This document shows positions 9,186 through 18,092 of a DNA stretch of 64,000 bases, one piece after another. Source of the stretch: Eubacterium limosum (GTDB lineage: Bacteria; Bacillota; Clostridia; Eubacteriales; Eubacteriaceae); NCBI RefSeq assembly GCF_000807675.2, contig NZ_CP019962.1, positions 2,480,001 to 2,544,000 of the forward strand, in the 5' to 3' direction. Each line of letters opens with the position of its first letter. The first letter of the stretch is position 1. A program made the translations under genes and the position numbers. The notes beneath the pieces were generated by a model that had not been told where the DNA came from, did not search any database, and worked only from the letters and a program-made list of their open reading frames with translations.

Positions 9186-10916
9186 ATGGCATATTTAGCG
9201 TTATACAGACGGTACCGCCCGCGGGATTTCGACAGTGTTGTGGGACAGGAATACGTTACGCGCATTTTAAAAAATCAAATATTATCGGGCCGTGTGGGGC
9301 ATGCCTATTTGTTCTCTGGAATCCGGGGAACGGGTAAGACATCCATCGCCAAGATATTTGCCCGGGCTATCAACTGTGAACACAACGAGGACGGCAATCC
9401 CTGCAACGTCTGTGATACCTGCCTGAACATCGAAAAGCCGGGCGTGATGGACATCATCGAAATTGACGGTGCGTCTAACCGCGGGGTTGATGAAATACGG
9501 GAAATCCGTGAGAAGGTGAAATATCCACCCACAATGGGTAAGTATAAGGTATACATCATTGATGAAGTGCACATGCTCACAAAGGAAGCCTTTAACGCGC
9601 TGTTAAAAACCCTTGAGGAGCCGCCGGAGCACATCGTCTTTATTTTAGCCACCACGGAGCCCAACAAGCTCCCGATGACAATCTTGTCCAGGTGCCAGCG
9701 CTTTGACATCAAGCCGATTTCCAAGGAGCTGATCGCCGGGCAGATTGCGCACATTCTGGAGGACATCGGCGTGTCCATGGACCGGGAGGCCATTGATTTT
9801 ATTGCTTACCGGGGAGACAGCTCCATGCGTGACGCGCTGAGCCTGCTGGATCAGGTCATTGATATCCGAGAGGCAGATAAAACCATCACCTATGAGGATG
9901 TGCTGGCATTTATGGGCATGGTGGATGAGGATCAGATTGCCGGGCTGGTGCAGGAGATGCTGGCCGGCGACAAGGGCGGTGTGCTCCTAAAATTTAAGGC
10001 AATGCGCGAAGCCGGCCGCGACAGCGGGCTGGTGTTTGACCAGCTGATTGACTACCTGCGCAAGGTGCTCATTGTCAAAACAACCGGTACTGCCAGCCAG
10101 GAGATACTGGGCATTACCGAGAGCGCCTGCCAGTCTTTGGCTGCTGTGGGGCAGGATGTGCCTGACCAGCGTTTTTACAGCATGATTGATTTCCTCATTG
10201 AGGAAAAGAATAAGCTGCGCTACAGCGGACTGGCCGCTGTCATTGTGGAGATGGCGCTTCTGAAGCTCTGCGATCCGGACAGCCTGGTAAAAACCGTGGC
10301 GCAGGAGCAGCCGGAAAGATCGGCGGGTCAGCAGGGGCGGCAGGCAGGCGCGGTCCAGGGAATGCCGCCGAGACCGGCGCAGGCAGCGCCCCAGCATGCG
10401 GATAACGCGGTAAAAAGCCGCGCTCAGGAAATGCAGGCGGCCGCACGGGCAGCCGTCCGGGAACCGGCAGCTGTCCCAGCCGCAAAGGAGCAGGCGGCAC
10501 CGCCTGTTTCCGGCGTGGACATGGCGGCAGAGCAGGCGCCATCGCCTTCGGCAGCGGTGAAAACCGCCGAGGGCAGTGTCAATACCGATAACCTGTACAC
10601 GGGGCTTGTGCGGAGCTGCCAGAAGCAGAAGCAGATGCTGGTCAGGCCGCTGATGTGCTGTAAGCTGGCGCACAAGGGGGATAAAAAGCTGGTGCTCCGG
10701 TTTACCGCGGACAAGGATGGCCAGGCGGCAATGGGCATGTTAAAGCTGCCGGTCATGTTTGAGTTTGTGAAGAAGACGCTGTGCGAGCTGGGAGGGGACC
10801 AGTACGTGCTGGAGCTGGAGCTTGTGGAAAAAAACTATGATGAGATGTCGATCCTTGAAAAGACAAAATCCATCATCAACAACGACAGCGTGGAGGTCGT
10901 TGAGGTAAAAGGATAG
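9186..10916 (+). CDS. dnaX: DNA polymerase III subunits gamma and tau
   Basis: This clamp-loader ATPase of 576 residues has Walker A GIRGTGKTS (Lys51), a zinc module with Cys64, 73, 76 and 79, the Walker B/DEVH box at 126-129 and the SRC arginine-finger motif at 168-170. After the three clamp-loader domains (to about 370) comes an Ala/Gln/Pro-rich linker (about 375-460) and a tau-specific C-terminal domain. It heads the conserved dnaX-ybaB-recR order of replication and repair genes. A weak TATAAT-like box lies upstream. I found no SRP RNA, which is sometimes present before dnaX. Confidence 0.97.
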   Translation: MAYLALYRRYRPRDFDSVVGQEYVTRILKNQILSGRVGHAYLFSGIRGTGKTSIAKIFARAINCEHNEDGNPCNVCDTCLNIEKPGVMDIIEIDGASNRGVDEIREIREKVKYPPTMGKYKVYIIDEVHMLTKEAFNALLKTLEEPPEHIVFILATTEPNKLPMTILSRCQRFDIKPISKELIAGQIAHILEDIGVSMDREAIDFIAYRGDSSMRDALSLLDQVIDIREADKTITYEDVLAFMGMVDEDQIAGLVQEMLAGDKGGVLLKFKAMREAGRDSGLVFDQLIDYLRKVLIVKTTGTASQEILGITESACQSLAAVGQDVPDQRFYSMIDFLIEEKNKLRYSGLAAVIVEMALLKLCDPDSLVKTVAQEQPERSAGQQGRQAGAVQGMPPRPAQAAPQHADNAVKSRAQEMQAAARAAVREPAAVPAAKEQAAPPVSGVDMAAEQAPSPSAAVKTAEGSVNTDNLYTGLVRSCQKQKQMLVRPLMCCKLAHKGDKKLVLRFTADKDGQAAMGMLKLPVMFEFVKKTLCELGGDQYVLELELVEKNYDEMSILEKTKSIINNDSVEVVEVKG

Positions 10917-11042
10917 GCACGATTTAGAAATTATGTAAAATATCTTTCTGCTTTTATTAAATGTAAAAATTTATATGGAAATATTAAAATTTAATGATAT
11001 AATATTTTGGTCTAAAACGATAAAAATTTTTAGGAGGTAAAA

Positions 11043-11393
11043 ATGGGTCGTGGTAGAAGAATGCCCGGAGGAATGCCAGGAGGCATGCCGGGAAACAAGA
11101 ATAATATGATGAAACAAATCCAGAAAATGCAGGACGAAATGTTGAAAGCTCAGGCAGAGCTGGAAGAGAAAGAAGTGGAAGCCACCGCAGGCGGCGGCGC
11201 TGTCAAAGTGACTGTTTCAGGGAAGAAGATGATTACATCTGTAAAAATAGATCCTGATGTTATAGATGAAGACGATGTTGAAATGCTGGAAGACCTGATC
11301 ATGGCAGCCTGCAACGAAGCGCTGTCAAAGGTAGAAGAAATGACTGAAAGCCAGATGGGCAAACTCACCGGCGGCATTCCAGGGTTATTTTAA
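11043..11393 (+). CDS. YbaB/EbfC nucleoid-associated protein
   Basis: This 116-residue protein carries the family's core ([20 protein letters not shown], then [19 protein letters not shown]). The N-terminus is an unusual Gly/Met/Pro-rich tail ([15 protein letters not shown]). YbaB dimers bind DNA, and the gene lies in its usual place between dnaX and recR. A strong AGGAGG precedes the ATG. A TATAAT box at 10998-11003 suggests an additional promoter in the 126-bp gap after dnaX. Confidence 0.93.
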   Translation: MGRGRRMPGGMPGGMPGNKNNMMKQIQKMQDEMLKAQAELEEKEVEATAGGGAVKVTVSGKKMITSVKIDPDVIDEDDVEMLEDLIMAACNEALSKVEEMTESQMGKLTGGIPGLF

Positions 11394-11421
11394 GCTTAAA
11401 CAGCAGAATATGAGGTGAACT

Positions 11422-12021
11422 ATGGGTTTTTATCCAAAGGCCATTGAGAGATTAGTTACTGAACTTGGAAAGCTTCCGGGGATTGGAGAAAAAACCGCTC
11501 AGCGACTGGCCTTTCATCTGATTGATGCTTCGGCAGAAGAGATTGAAGGTCTGTCAAACGCCTTGTTAAACGTAAAAGATAAAATCAAACTGTGTCCGGA
11601 GTGCTTCAGCATCACCGATGGTGACCGCTGTGATGTGTGCGCAGACCCCAACCGGAACCGCAAGGTGATCTGCGTGGTGCAGAGCACAAAGGATATTTTC
11701 GCCATTGAAAAGACCAGAGAGTACAACGGCCTTTACCATGTGCTGCACGGCGTTATCTCGCCTCTTGAGGGCATTGGCCCGCAGGACATCAAGGCAAAGG
11801 AGCTGCTTCTGCGCATTGGTGAAAATGATATTGAGGAAGTCATCATGGCCACAAACCCCACCCCGGAAGGTGAGGCGACAGCCATGTACCTGGGCAACCT
11901 CATCAGTCCCCTGGGCGTTAAGGTTACCCGCCTGGCCAAGGGCATTCCCATCGGTGCCGATGTGGAATACATTGACGAAATCACACTGATAAAAGCATTT
12001 GAAGGTAGAAATACGATTTAG
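11422..12021 (+). CDS. recR: Recombination mediator RecR
   Basis: At 199 residues the length is standard. It has the HhH region GKLPGIGEKTAQRLAFHL (17-34), a C4 zinc finger (Cys58, 61, 70, 73) and a Toprim domain starting VICVVQSTKDIFAIEKT. RecR works with RecF/RecO to load RecA at gaps. It starts 28 bp after ybaB with GAGGTG upstream and is followed closely by ptsI, so read-through from the repair genes into the phosphotransferase-system (PTS) genes is possible. Confidence 0.97.
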   Translation: MGFYPKAIERLVTELGKLPGIGEKTAQRLAFHLIDASAEEIEGLSNALLNVKDKIKLCPECFSITDGDRCDVCADPNRNRKVICVVQSTKDIFAIEKTREYNGLYHVLHGVISPLEGIGPQDIKAKELLLRIGENDIEEVIMATNPTPEGEATAMYLGNLISPLGVKVTRLAKGIPIGADVEYIDEITLIKAFEGRNTI

Positions 12022-12052
12022 AGAATCTTTATAGAAAGTGGAGGATATTTTC

Positions 12053-13786
12053 ATGTTAAAAGAAGGAATTATTGCGTCCCCTGGTATTGCCATTGCAAAG
12101 GCATTTGTATATGACAAGGTTGAAGTGGAAGTCACTGAGAAAAAGGTTGACGATCCAGCGGCTGAGGTTGCCCGCCTTCAGGATGCCCTTGGAAAAAGTA
12201 AGGAACAGATTTTAAAAATCAAAGAAAAAGCAGCCCATGACCTAGGTGAGGAAGAAGCGGAAATCTTTGAAGCCCACGCCATGGTTCTGGATGACCCTGA
12301 ATTTGTGGACAGTATCACGGCTGAGATTAACACAAACGGCGTCAATGCTGAGTTTGCGGTTAAAACCGTCACGGACCGCTTTTTTGAAATGTTTGACATG
12401 ATGGACGATCCTTATTTCAGCGCCCGCGCCGCAGATATCCGCGATGTCGGAACCCGCGTGCTCAACAATGTTATGGGCGTTGAAAATGTGGATATCTCCT
12501 GCCTGGATGAAGACACCATCATCGTAGCCGATGATCTGGCGCCGTCCGATACCGCTCAGATGGATAAGGCACGGGTCAAGGGCTTTGCCACCAACATCGG
12601 CAGCCGCACCTCCCACACCGCCATCATGGCGAGAAGCCTGGAAATCCCAGCTGTTCTGGGCCTGGGCGACATTACCGCCGCTGTTAAGAACGGCGATGTC
12701 GTTGTGGTCGACGGCTTAAAGGGACAGGCGGTGATCAATCCGACCGACGACGAGCTGGCCGCTTATCAAAAACAGCAGGAAGACTATCAGGCGTACATTA
12801 AGGAACTGGCTGAGCTTAAGGAGCTGGAAGCCGTGACCACCGACGGACACAAGGTAGAGCTGGTCGGCAATATCGGCTCTCCGAACGATACCGACGGCGT
12901 GCACAAAAATGGCGGACGCGGTGTCGGCCTGTACCGTACGGAGTTCTTATACATGAACAGCGATACCATGCCGGATGAAGAAAAACAGTATGAGGCTTAT
13001 AAGGCTGTGGTCGAATCCTTTAACGGCGATCCGGTCATCATCCGTACACTGGATATTGGCGGGGACAAAAAGCTGCCATATCTGCCTCTGGAAGAGGAAA
13101 TGAACCCGTTCCTGGGCTTCCGCGCCATCCGATTATGCTTCCGCGAGGTGGATATGTTCAAGACGCAGCTGAGAGCGATTCTGAGAGCCTCTGCCTTTGG
13201 AAATGCGCTGATCATGTTCCCGATGATCTCCGGCGTATCCGAAGTGCGCCAGGCTAAAGGCATTCTGGCAGAATGTATGAAGGAGCTGGACGAAAAAGGA
13301 CAGGCTTATGACAAAAATATCCGCGTCGGCGTCATGATTGAAATCCCGTCGGCAGCGGTGACCTCAGACATCATCGCCAGGGAAGTGGATTTCTTCAGCA
13401 TCGGTACTAATGACCTTTGCCAGTATACCCTTGCGGTAGACCGTATGAATCAGGAGGTTTCCTACCTGTACAATCCGCTGCATCCGGCGATCCTGCGCCT
13501 GGTCAAGACTGTGATCGACGCTTCCCACGCCCGTGATGGTCTGTTTACCGGTATGTGCGGCGAAATGGCCGGCGACCCGATGGCAACGCTGATCCTTCTG
13601 GGACTGGGCATGGACGAGTTCTCCATGAGCGCCTCCTCCATTCCGCAGGTTAAGAAGATTATCCGCAGTGTCAGCTATGAAGACGCAAAGGCCATTGCAG
13701 AGAAAGCCCTGAACCTGGAAACCGGCGAAGAAGTCAAGGAAATGGTTCAGGCAAAAATCGCAGAATTAGGAATTAAAATCGTTTAA
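12053..13786 (+). CDS. ptsI: PTS enzyme I (phosphoenolpyruvate-protein phosphotransferase)
   Basis: The 577-residue protein starts MLKEGIIASPGIAI. The phospho-accepting His188 lies in GSRTSHTAIMARSL, and the PEP-binding TIM-barrel half has VGVMIEIPSAA, FFSIGTNDLCQYTLA and GMCGEMAGDP. It passes phosphate from PEP to HPr, encoded 19 bp downstream. I chose ATG 12053, which follows GTGGAGG; the in-frame GTG at 12038 overlaps that site. The order ptsI-ptsH is the reverse of the usual ptsHI operon. Confidence 0.96.
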   Translation: MLKEGIIASPGIAIAKAFVYDKVEVEVTEKKVDDPAAEVARLQDALGKSKEQILKIKEKAAHDLGEEEAEIFEAHAMVLDDPEFVDSITAEINTNGVNAEFAVKTVTDRFFEMFDMMDDPYFSARAADIRDVGTRVLNNVMGVENVDISCLDEDTIIVADDLAPSDTAQMDKARVKGFATNIGSRTSHTAIMARSLEIPAVLGLGDITAAVKNGDVVVVDGLKGQAVINPTDDELAAYQKQQEDYQAYIKELAELKELEAVTTDGHKVELVGNIGSPNDTDGVHKNGGRGVGLYRTEFLYMNSDTMPDEEKQYEAYKAVVESFNGDPVIIRTLDIGGDKKLPYLPLEEEMNPFLGFRAIRLCFREVDMFKTQLRAILRASAFGNALIMFPMISGVSEVRQAKGILAECMKELDEKGQAYDKNIRVGVMIEIPSAAVTSDIIAREVDFFSIGTNDLCQYTLAVDRMNQEVSYLYNPLHPAILRLVKTVIDASHARDGLFTGMCGEMAGDPMATLILLGLGMDEFSMSASSIPQVKKIIRSVSYEDAKAIAEKALNLETGEEVKEMVQAKIAELGIKIV

Positions 13787-13805
13787 TAAGTAGGTGAGTT
13801 AAAAA

Positions 13806-14072
13806 ATGGTAAGTAAGGTTATAACCATTACCAATGCTACCGGCCTGCATGCAAGACCGGCATCCATGTTTGTACAGACCGCTGGTAAGTACAAATCAAA
13901 AATTGAAGTGGTCAAGGGTGATGCGCGCTTAAATGCCAAGAGCATTATGGGGATTATGTCCGGCGGCATCGCGCAGGGCACCACGGTCACCATCGAAGCC
14001 GACGGCGAGGACGAACAGGAAGCCCTGGACGCGCTGGTCGAGTTGGTGCACAGCAATTTTGGTGAAAAGTAA
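13806..14072 (+). CDS. ptsH: PTS phosphocarrier HPr
   Basis: The 88-residue product has His15 in NATGLHARPASMF, the site phosphorylated by enzyme I. Ser46 lies in KSIMGIMS, the regulatory site used by HPr kinase in Firmicutes, so catabolite control through HPr-Ser-P is plausible. It is the last gene of a run starting with dnaX or ptsI, and a long hairpin follows. Confidence 0.97.
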   Translation: MVSKVITITNATGLHARPASMFVQTAGKYKSKIEVVKGDARLNAKSIMGIMSGGIAQGTTVTIEADGEDEQEALDALVELVHSNFGEK

Positions 14073-14095
14073 TTAAAAAAAGTAAAGAAATTTTC

Positions 14096-14143
14096 AATAA
14101 TACCTCAAAGGGCTGTTCAATTTAAGCTTTTTGGGGTATTATT
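14096..14143 (+). terminator. Hairpin after ptsH, overlapping a sigma-B-like promoter
   Basis: AATAATACC and GGTATTATT arms extend inward to about 15 bp with wobble pairs (TCAAAG opposite CTTTTTG). The 3' arm also contains the GGGTAT -10 box of the promoter for the next genes. The T-tract is poor (ATTATATT). Confidence 0.55.
14115..14139 (+). promoter_or_regulatory. Sigma-B-like promoter of the YtxH/DUF948 pair
   Basis: GTTCAA, a 13-bp spacer and GGGTAT differ by one base from the Bacillus sigma-B consensus GTTTAA-N12-15-GGGTAT. The -10 box ends 48 bp before the YtxH start codon. Confidence 0.6.
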
Positions 14144-14186
14144 ATATTATTGATAAAAACGATTTAAAATCAGGAGGACAAAGAAT

Positions 14187-14672
14187 ATGAGTTGTAACAA
14201 AGGTTATTTTGTAGGCGGATTGTTCGTCGGAACAATCATTGGTGGTGCTTTAGGTATTCTGCTTGCCCCAAGCTCCGGCGAAGAAACACGCCGTAAGATT
14301 AAAGACGGTGCACAGGACACTTTTGGTGACGCTTATGACCAGGCTGTGGAATATGGTGAAAACCTGAAGGAACAGCTGCAGGACATGACCGATTCTGTAA
14401 CCGATAAGGTAAACCAGTACAAAAACCAGATTGAAAATAAAATCCAGGAAATCCAGGATGAAGTGAACCAGGATATCGAAGAATTAAACGAAGAACTGGA
14501 AGCCCTTCAGAAGGAAGACGGCGAAGCGGTTGCCGATGCCGCCAAAGACACCGTCGATGCGGCTAAGGATGCGGCGGACGATGCTAAGGATGTAGCCGCT
14601 GACGCAGCGGACAAGGCTTCTGACGCCATCGACAGTGTTAAAGACGCTGCCAAAGACGTTGTAAAGAACTAG
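14187..14672 (+). CDS. YtxH-domain general stress-type protein
   Basis: The protein has 161 residues. An N-terminal hydrophobic helix (YFVGGLFVGTIIGGALGILL) followed by APSSGEETRRKIKDG is the YtxH signature. The rest is a long amphipathic, Ala/Asp/Lys-rich helical or coiled-coil tail with repeated DAAKDxxDAAKD units, like stress (LEA-like) proteins. It is probably membrane-anchored with a cytoplasmic tail. AGGAGG precedes the ATG. It pairs with a DUF948 gene 16 bp downstream, as ytxH pairs with ytxG in Bacillus subtilis. Confidence 0.85.
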   Translation: MSCNKGYFVGGLFVGTIIGGALGILLAPSSGEETRRKIKDGAQDTFGDAYDQAVEYGENLKEQLQDMTDSVTDKVNQYKNQIENKIQEIQDEVNQDIEELNEELEALQKEDGEAVADAAKDTVDAAKDAADDAKDVAADAADKASDAIDSVKDAAKDVVKN

Positions 14673-14688
14673 GACTGGTATCCGTTAA

Positions 14689-15072
14689 ATGATGACACTG
14701 AGTTTTAGTATCTGGGAGCTGGCAGTCCTGATTATTGCCATTGCCTTTGTGTTTGGAACGGTTTATCTCATTAAGGTTTTTAAAAACCTGGGTTCGACCC
14801 TGGAAACCACAGCCAAGCTGATGGACGAAAACCGCGCACAGATCCATAACATTATGGACAATGTGGACAGCATTACGCAGAATGCCGATGACATGACGAA
14901 CAAAGCCAACGATATGCTGGGCGGCGTAGAGGATTCTGTCAGCCATCTGAAATCAGATGTGGTGGACCCGTTAGTCGGCGCTTTTGCCAAAATCGCCAAG
15001 GTGATGCAGGTCATCAGCAAAGGTGAGGCACGCGTGGCGAATAAGAAGGAAAAAAAGATTAAAAAAGTTTGA
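14689..15072 (+). CDS. DUF948 (YtxG-like) membrane-anchored protein
   Basis: The 127-residue protein has one N-terminal transmembrane helix (about 5-27: LAVLIIAIAFVFGTVYLI). A coiled-coil helical segment follows, rich in NAD, SIT and ANDM words, the usual DUF948 layout, and the end is basic (KKEKKIKKV). Its function is unknown; in Bacillus the homologue is a general-stress operon partner of YtxH. It is co-transcribed with the YtxH gene and ends at a bidirectional terminator. Confidence 0.8.
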   Translation: MMTLSFSIWELAVLIIAIAFVFGTVYLIKVFKNLGSTLETTAKLMDENRAQIHNIMDNVDSITQNADDMTNKANDMLGGVEDSVSHLKSDVVDPLVGAFAKIAKVMQVISKGEARVANKKEKKIKKV

Positions 15073-15086
15073 TGAAATAAAAAGAG

Positions 15087-15127
15087 AACCCCGGGATGTA
15101 ACGTTTTGGTACAGCCCGGGGTTTTTT
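15087..15127. terminator. Bidirectional terminator, GGGACGT family copy 2
   Basis: AACCCCGGG and CCCGGGGTT arms with an inner ATGTAAC/GGTACAG part, followed by six Ts. It separates the DUF948 gene from the convergent response-regulator gene. Confidence 0.85.
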
Positions 15128-15857
15128 ATCTTTTAAGACGGTTTATTTTTTTAAACTGATAGTTCCGGTAATTCTCCACGATCTCCTGGTACGCCGACTT
15201 GGAGATCGCAATTCTTTCGCCGTTGCTCATGATAAAATCCCGCTCCTCCATAAAATCGACCTCATCCAGATTGACCATGCAGTTGCGGTAACAGCAGATA
15301 AAATTGGGGTAGGGCAGGAGCATTTCAGAAAAGGTCTTAAAAGGCATGTAGGTTTTGACGGTTCCTGTTTTGGTATAGATGTAGATATAATGATTGGAGT
15401 AATCGGTATAAAGAATGTTGCGGATCAGAATTTTGATGATTCTGCGGCTTTGCTTCACCTCAATAAAATGGTTTTTCTCAAGGATAAAGGCGCCGCAGCG
15501 CTGCATGGTTTCAAAGAAAGTGTTATAATCATAGGGCTTGATGAGGTAGTCGGCTGCACGTACCTTGTAGCCCGCCAGCGCGTGGGTGTGCTCGGTGCTT
15601 GTGGTTGAGAAAATCAGGATGCAGTCCCTGTCGGTCTCCCGTATTTTTTGGGCCAGCTCAATGCCGTTCATGCCCTCCATATAAATATCCACAAAGATCA
15701 GGTCGTAAACCTGTGGGATAAAACAGGCCAGAAAATCACTAGCTTTTTCAAAGTTTTTAATATTTGCAAGCGTTTCGTTTTCGTCACAGTACTGCTTCAA
15801 ATAATCGCAGAGAAGCAGACCGTCCTCTTTTAAATCGTCAATAATGGCAATATTCAA
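15126..15857 (-). CDS. LytTR-family response regulator (AgrA-like)
   Basis: The 243-residue protein has a receiver domain with acidic pocket Asp7-Asp8, phospho-acceptor Asp57 in LIFVDIYMEGMNG and the conserved Lys in YLIKPYD. A C-terminal LytTR DNA-binding domain follows (about 130-235). I prefer the TTG at 15857: it gives MNIAIIDD, the normal receiver start, and GGGAGGAGG lies eight bases upstream. An ATG at 15896 overlaps the kinase stop but adds 13 odd residues and lacks a ribosome site. It is paired with the kinase upstream and probably binds tandem direct repeats. Confidence 0.85.
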   Translation of the reverse strand: MNIAIIDDLKEDGLLLCDYLKQYCDENETLANIKNFEKASDFLACFIPQVYDLIFVDIYMEGMNGIELAQKIRETDRDCILIFSTTSTEHTHALAGYKVRAADYLIKPYDYNTFFETMQRCGAFILEKNHFIEVKQSRRIIKILIRNILYTDYSNHYIYIYTKTGTVKTYMPFKTFSEMLLPYPNFICCYRNCMVNLDEVDFMEERDFIMSNGERIAISKSAYQEIVENYRNYQFKKINRLKR

Positions 15858-15892
15858 ATTGCTGCCTCCTCCCGTTGTTTTAAGCTGCCGTA

Positions 15893-17254
15893 TCATAAGC
15901 TCTCGCCCGAGGGCTGCTGGCCATCTTCCAGTTCCAGCAGAATCAGAACCATGTAGGTGTCCTTTTCTATTTCCCTGCGGAGTGTGCCGTTATATTTTTT
16001 TACGATGCTTTCAATGGATAAAAGCCCGATGCCACCCTCCGGAGTGGCGTTTGTGATGCGCTTGGAGGAAAGGCAGTTTCCGTTTTTATCGTATTGGATT
16101 TCGTGGTCAAAGCTGTTCTCAACCATTATACAGAAATCCCTCTTGCTTGTAAAGCTGGCAGTAACATGGACAAAACGCGTGCCGCTTTGCTGGCGCTCAC
16201 AGGCTTCAACGGCGTTTTCGATCAGGTTGCCGAGGACAACGCACAAATCATTTTCGGAATCGGGCAGAGCGTCTGGAATCAACAGAGTGCTGGAAACCTC
16301 GGCGCCGCACAGTCTTGCGCGCTCAAAAAAATGGCAGGCGATGGCATTGATGGCGCAGTTATCACAGAGGATGACACTCTCATCCGGCGCCGCCTCGCTC
16401 GTGATCTTTCTCAGGTATCCCAGCGCGCCGTCGGCATCGTTCTTTTCAAGATAGCCCTCCAGCCCTATCAGGTGGTGGCGCATGTCATGGCGAAGCTTAG
16501 AGGTGGCCTCAATATCCTTTTTTATACGCCGGTACTGGTCTTTTTCCTTTTCCACAAGGCGGGACGCCAGCTCAAGCTGCGCGTGATCCCTTGTCAGCTG
16601 GAGGATTTCAAGGGCCATCCGGATGACCAGGATATTGACCGCAAAGATGCCGATGACCCAGGCGATGGAAACCAGAATGCTGAGCTGTGTGAGCTCTTCC
16701 GGAAAGGCCTGTCTCTGGAAAACCTTCATGGTTGTGACGAGGTAGAAAGCAAAGGGAACGCCCCAGAGATAGTTCCAGAATACAGCGGGCATACCAGAGG
16801 CGGCCTCAATGAGCCGCTTGATAAACCGCTTCACAAAGAAAATCATGAGCGGCAGGGTCACTGCCAGCACAAACGCGTAGCATAAAAGAAAGCGGCTGCT
16901 GGCACTGACGGCTGTGAGGGATGCGGGCAGTGCGCCTGCAAGGATATTGCTGAAAAAAGAAACAATATGCACATAGCTCTCAAGGACGAAAAAGGCAAAG
17001 GCCGTTTCATAAACGGATGGATGAAAAACCAGATGGTAGTAAATAAAGATCAGTGCGATCAGAAAGGGTTCTGAGAGCAGCACAGTCGCATGGAGGATGG
17101 TCACAGCCTTATCCAGAATAACACTGATGGTCACTGCTGCCGCTGTCAGCAGGATTTCTCTTTTGTCGGACAGCCGCAGCTTTTTGTTAAACACACTAAA
17201 GCCCAGGCCTGCCATAACGGCAAAGGGAAGGGCGACATTATAAAATAAGTACAT
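15893..17254 (-). CDS. AgrC-like GHKL sensor histidine kinase
   Basis: The 453-residue protein has six to seven N-terminal transmembrane helices (about 1-215) and a short coiled linker. The dimerisation segment has His256 in KLRHDMRHHL, and the GHKL ATPase domain has the N-box LGNLIENAVEA and G-box GGIGLLSIES. AgrC-type kinases normally sense peptides, but no AgrB or AgrD gene is present near it, so the signal is unknown. It starts 9 bp after the recombinase-like gene and is followed by its response regulator, giving a three-gene operon. Confidence 0.88.
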   Translation of the reverse strand: MYLFYNVALPFAVMAGLGFSVFNKKLRLSDKREILLTAAAVTISVILDKAVTILHATVLLSEPFLIALIFIYYHLVFHPSVYETAFAFFVLESYVHIVSFFSNILAGALPASLTAVSASSRFLLCYAFVLAVTLPLMIFFVKRFIKRLIEAASGMPAVFWNYLWGVPFAFYLVTTMKVFQRQAFPEELTQLSILVSIAWVIGIFAVNILVIRMALEILQLTRDHAQLELASRLVEKEKDQYRRIKKDIEATSKLRHDMRHHLIGLEGYLEKNDADGALGYLRKITSEAAPDESVILCDNCAINAIACHFFERARLCGAEVSSTLLIPDALPDSENDLCVVLGNLIENAVEACERQQSGTRFVHVTASFTSKRDFCIMVENSFDHEIQYDKNGNCLSSKRITNATPEGGIGLLSIESIVKKYNGTLRREIEKDTYMVLILLELEDGQQPSGESL

Positions 17255-17263
17255 AAATACCTC

Positions 17264-18028
17264 TTATGATTTTGTTCTGTTCAGTTCTGGCAGGCGGCCT
17301 ATTTTTCGAGCCAGAGCCCGGTAGTCATAAATTCCGGTTGACTGGGCCACCCCGAACAGAGCGCGTTTGTCAAGGATGTCCGCTGTGCTGTGAAGACGGT
17401 ACTGCTCATTCTCTACCAGACTGTGTACAGGCCGCGCCAGCCTTTTGTAAAGCCTCACAATGTAATGGTTCCGCGCTGCCTCGTAGTCAAAGCGGTCCGG
17501 CAGAGCTGTCCACAGCGGCTCTGTGCTGCATCCGTCAATGATGCGGGTGACCGCTTCGCGGTTATCGACAACCGGCACCATGCGGAGTTCACCCGGCATT
17601 TCCAGCCGGATGAAGTACTGGTGATTAAAACGCACCAGACAGTTCTTTTTCAGATGGACGAGCTCATGACCGACCAGCCCGGTGGACATGCAGAATAGGC
17701 GCAGTGTATTGGGGCTTGGGCTCTGGATATAGGGTGAATCCAGTAAAAAACATTGCCGCGCCTCGCCGTAGAGTTTTGCCAGTGCGCTGGCGTCCACCAT
17801 GCGGGTGTTTTTACTGAGCTTTGCCCGGCTTTGTAGCCACGGCGCTACGTAAGCTCTCGCCTCTGCCAGTGTGGTACATTCGTGATTTTCAGCAATCCAT
17901 TTAATAAAGCTGACGCAGTGGAGCCGATAGGTGCGGTAGGTATTGCGGGCACCCTGAGGGTTCAGCCGTTTTTTTAAAATATTTTCAGTTTCCCTTATGA
18001 GTACTTCTAAGTTATCAGATCGGTTCAT
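17264..18028 (-). CDS. Degenerate tyrosine-recombinase-like protein
   Basis: The N-terminal 90 residues resemble the SAM-like core-binding domain of phage integrases (NTYRTYRLHCVSFIKWI, then NTRMVDASALAKLYG). The rest follows the catalytic-domain layout: TGLVGHELVHLKK where active enzymes have TGLRxxEL, then FDYEAARNHYIVRLYKRLA where the family has HxLRxxYA. The first catalytic Arg and the His are therefore missing, and no clear C-terminal catalytic Tyr is present, so recombinase activity is unlikely. It heads an operon with the AgrC/AgrA-like pair and may act as a DNA-binding partner. I chose ATG 18028 (GGAG upstream); an ATG at 18094 would extend it by 22 residues without a ribosome site. 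Confidence 0.6.
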   Translation of the reverse strand: MNRSDNLEVLIRETENILKKRLNPQGARNTYRTYRLHCVSFIKWIAENHECTTLAEARAYVAPWLQSRAKLSKNTRMVDASALAKLYGEARQCFLLDSPYIQSPSPNTLRLFCMSTGLVGHELVHLKKNCLVRFNHQYFIRLEMPGELRMVPVVDNREAVTRIIDGCSTEPLWTALPDRFDYEAARNHYIVRLYKRLARPVHSLVENEQYRLHSTADILDKRALFGVAQSTGIYDYRALARKIGRLPELNRTKS

Positions 18029-18092
18029 TTGTTTTGGTTTACTCCGTTCTCTATAAAAAGTATACGTTAGCCCTGAATTGAGTTCAACCCGC

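Noticed and set aside
17264-18028. Active phage or ICE integrase marking an integrated element
   Set aside because: Catalytic residues are missing, and no att-like repeats, tRNA or phage genes flank it.
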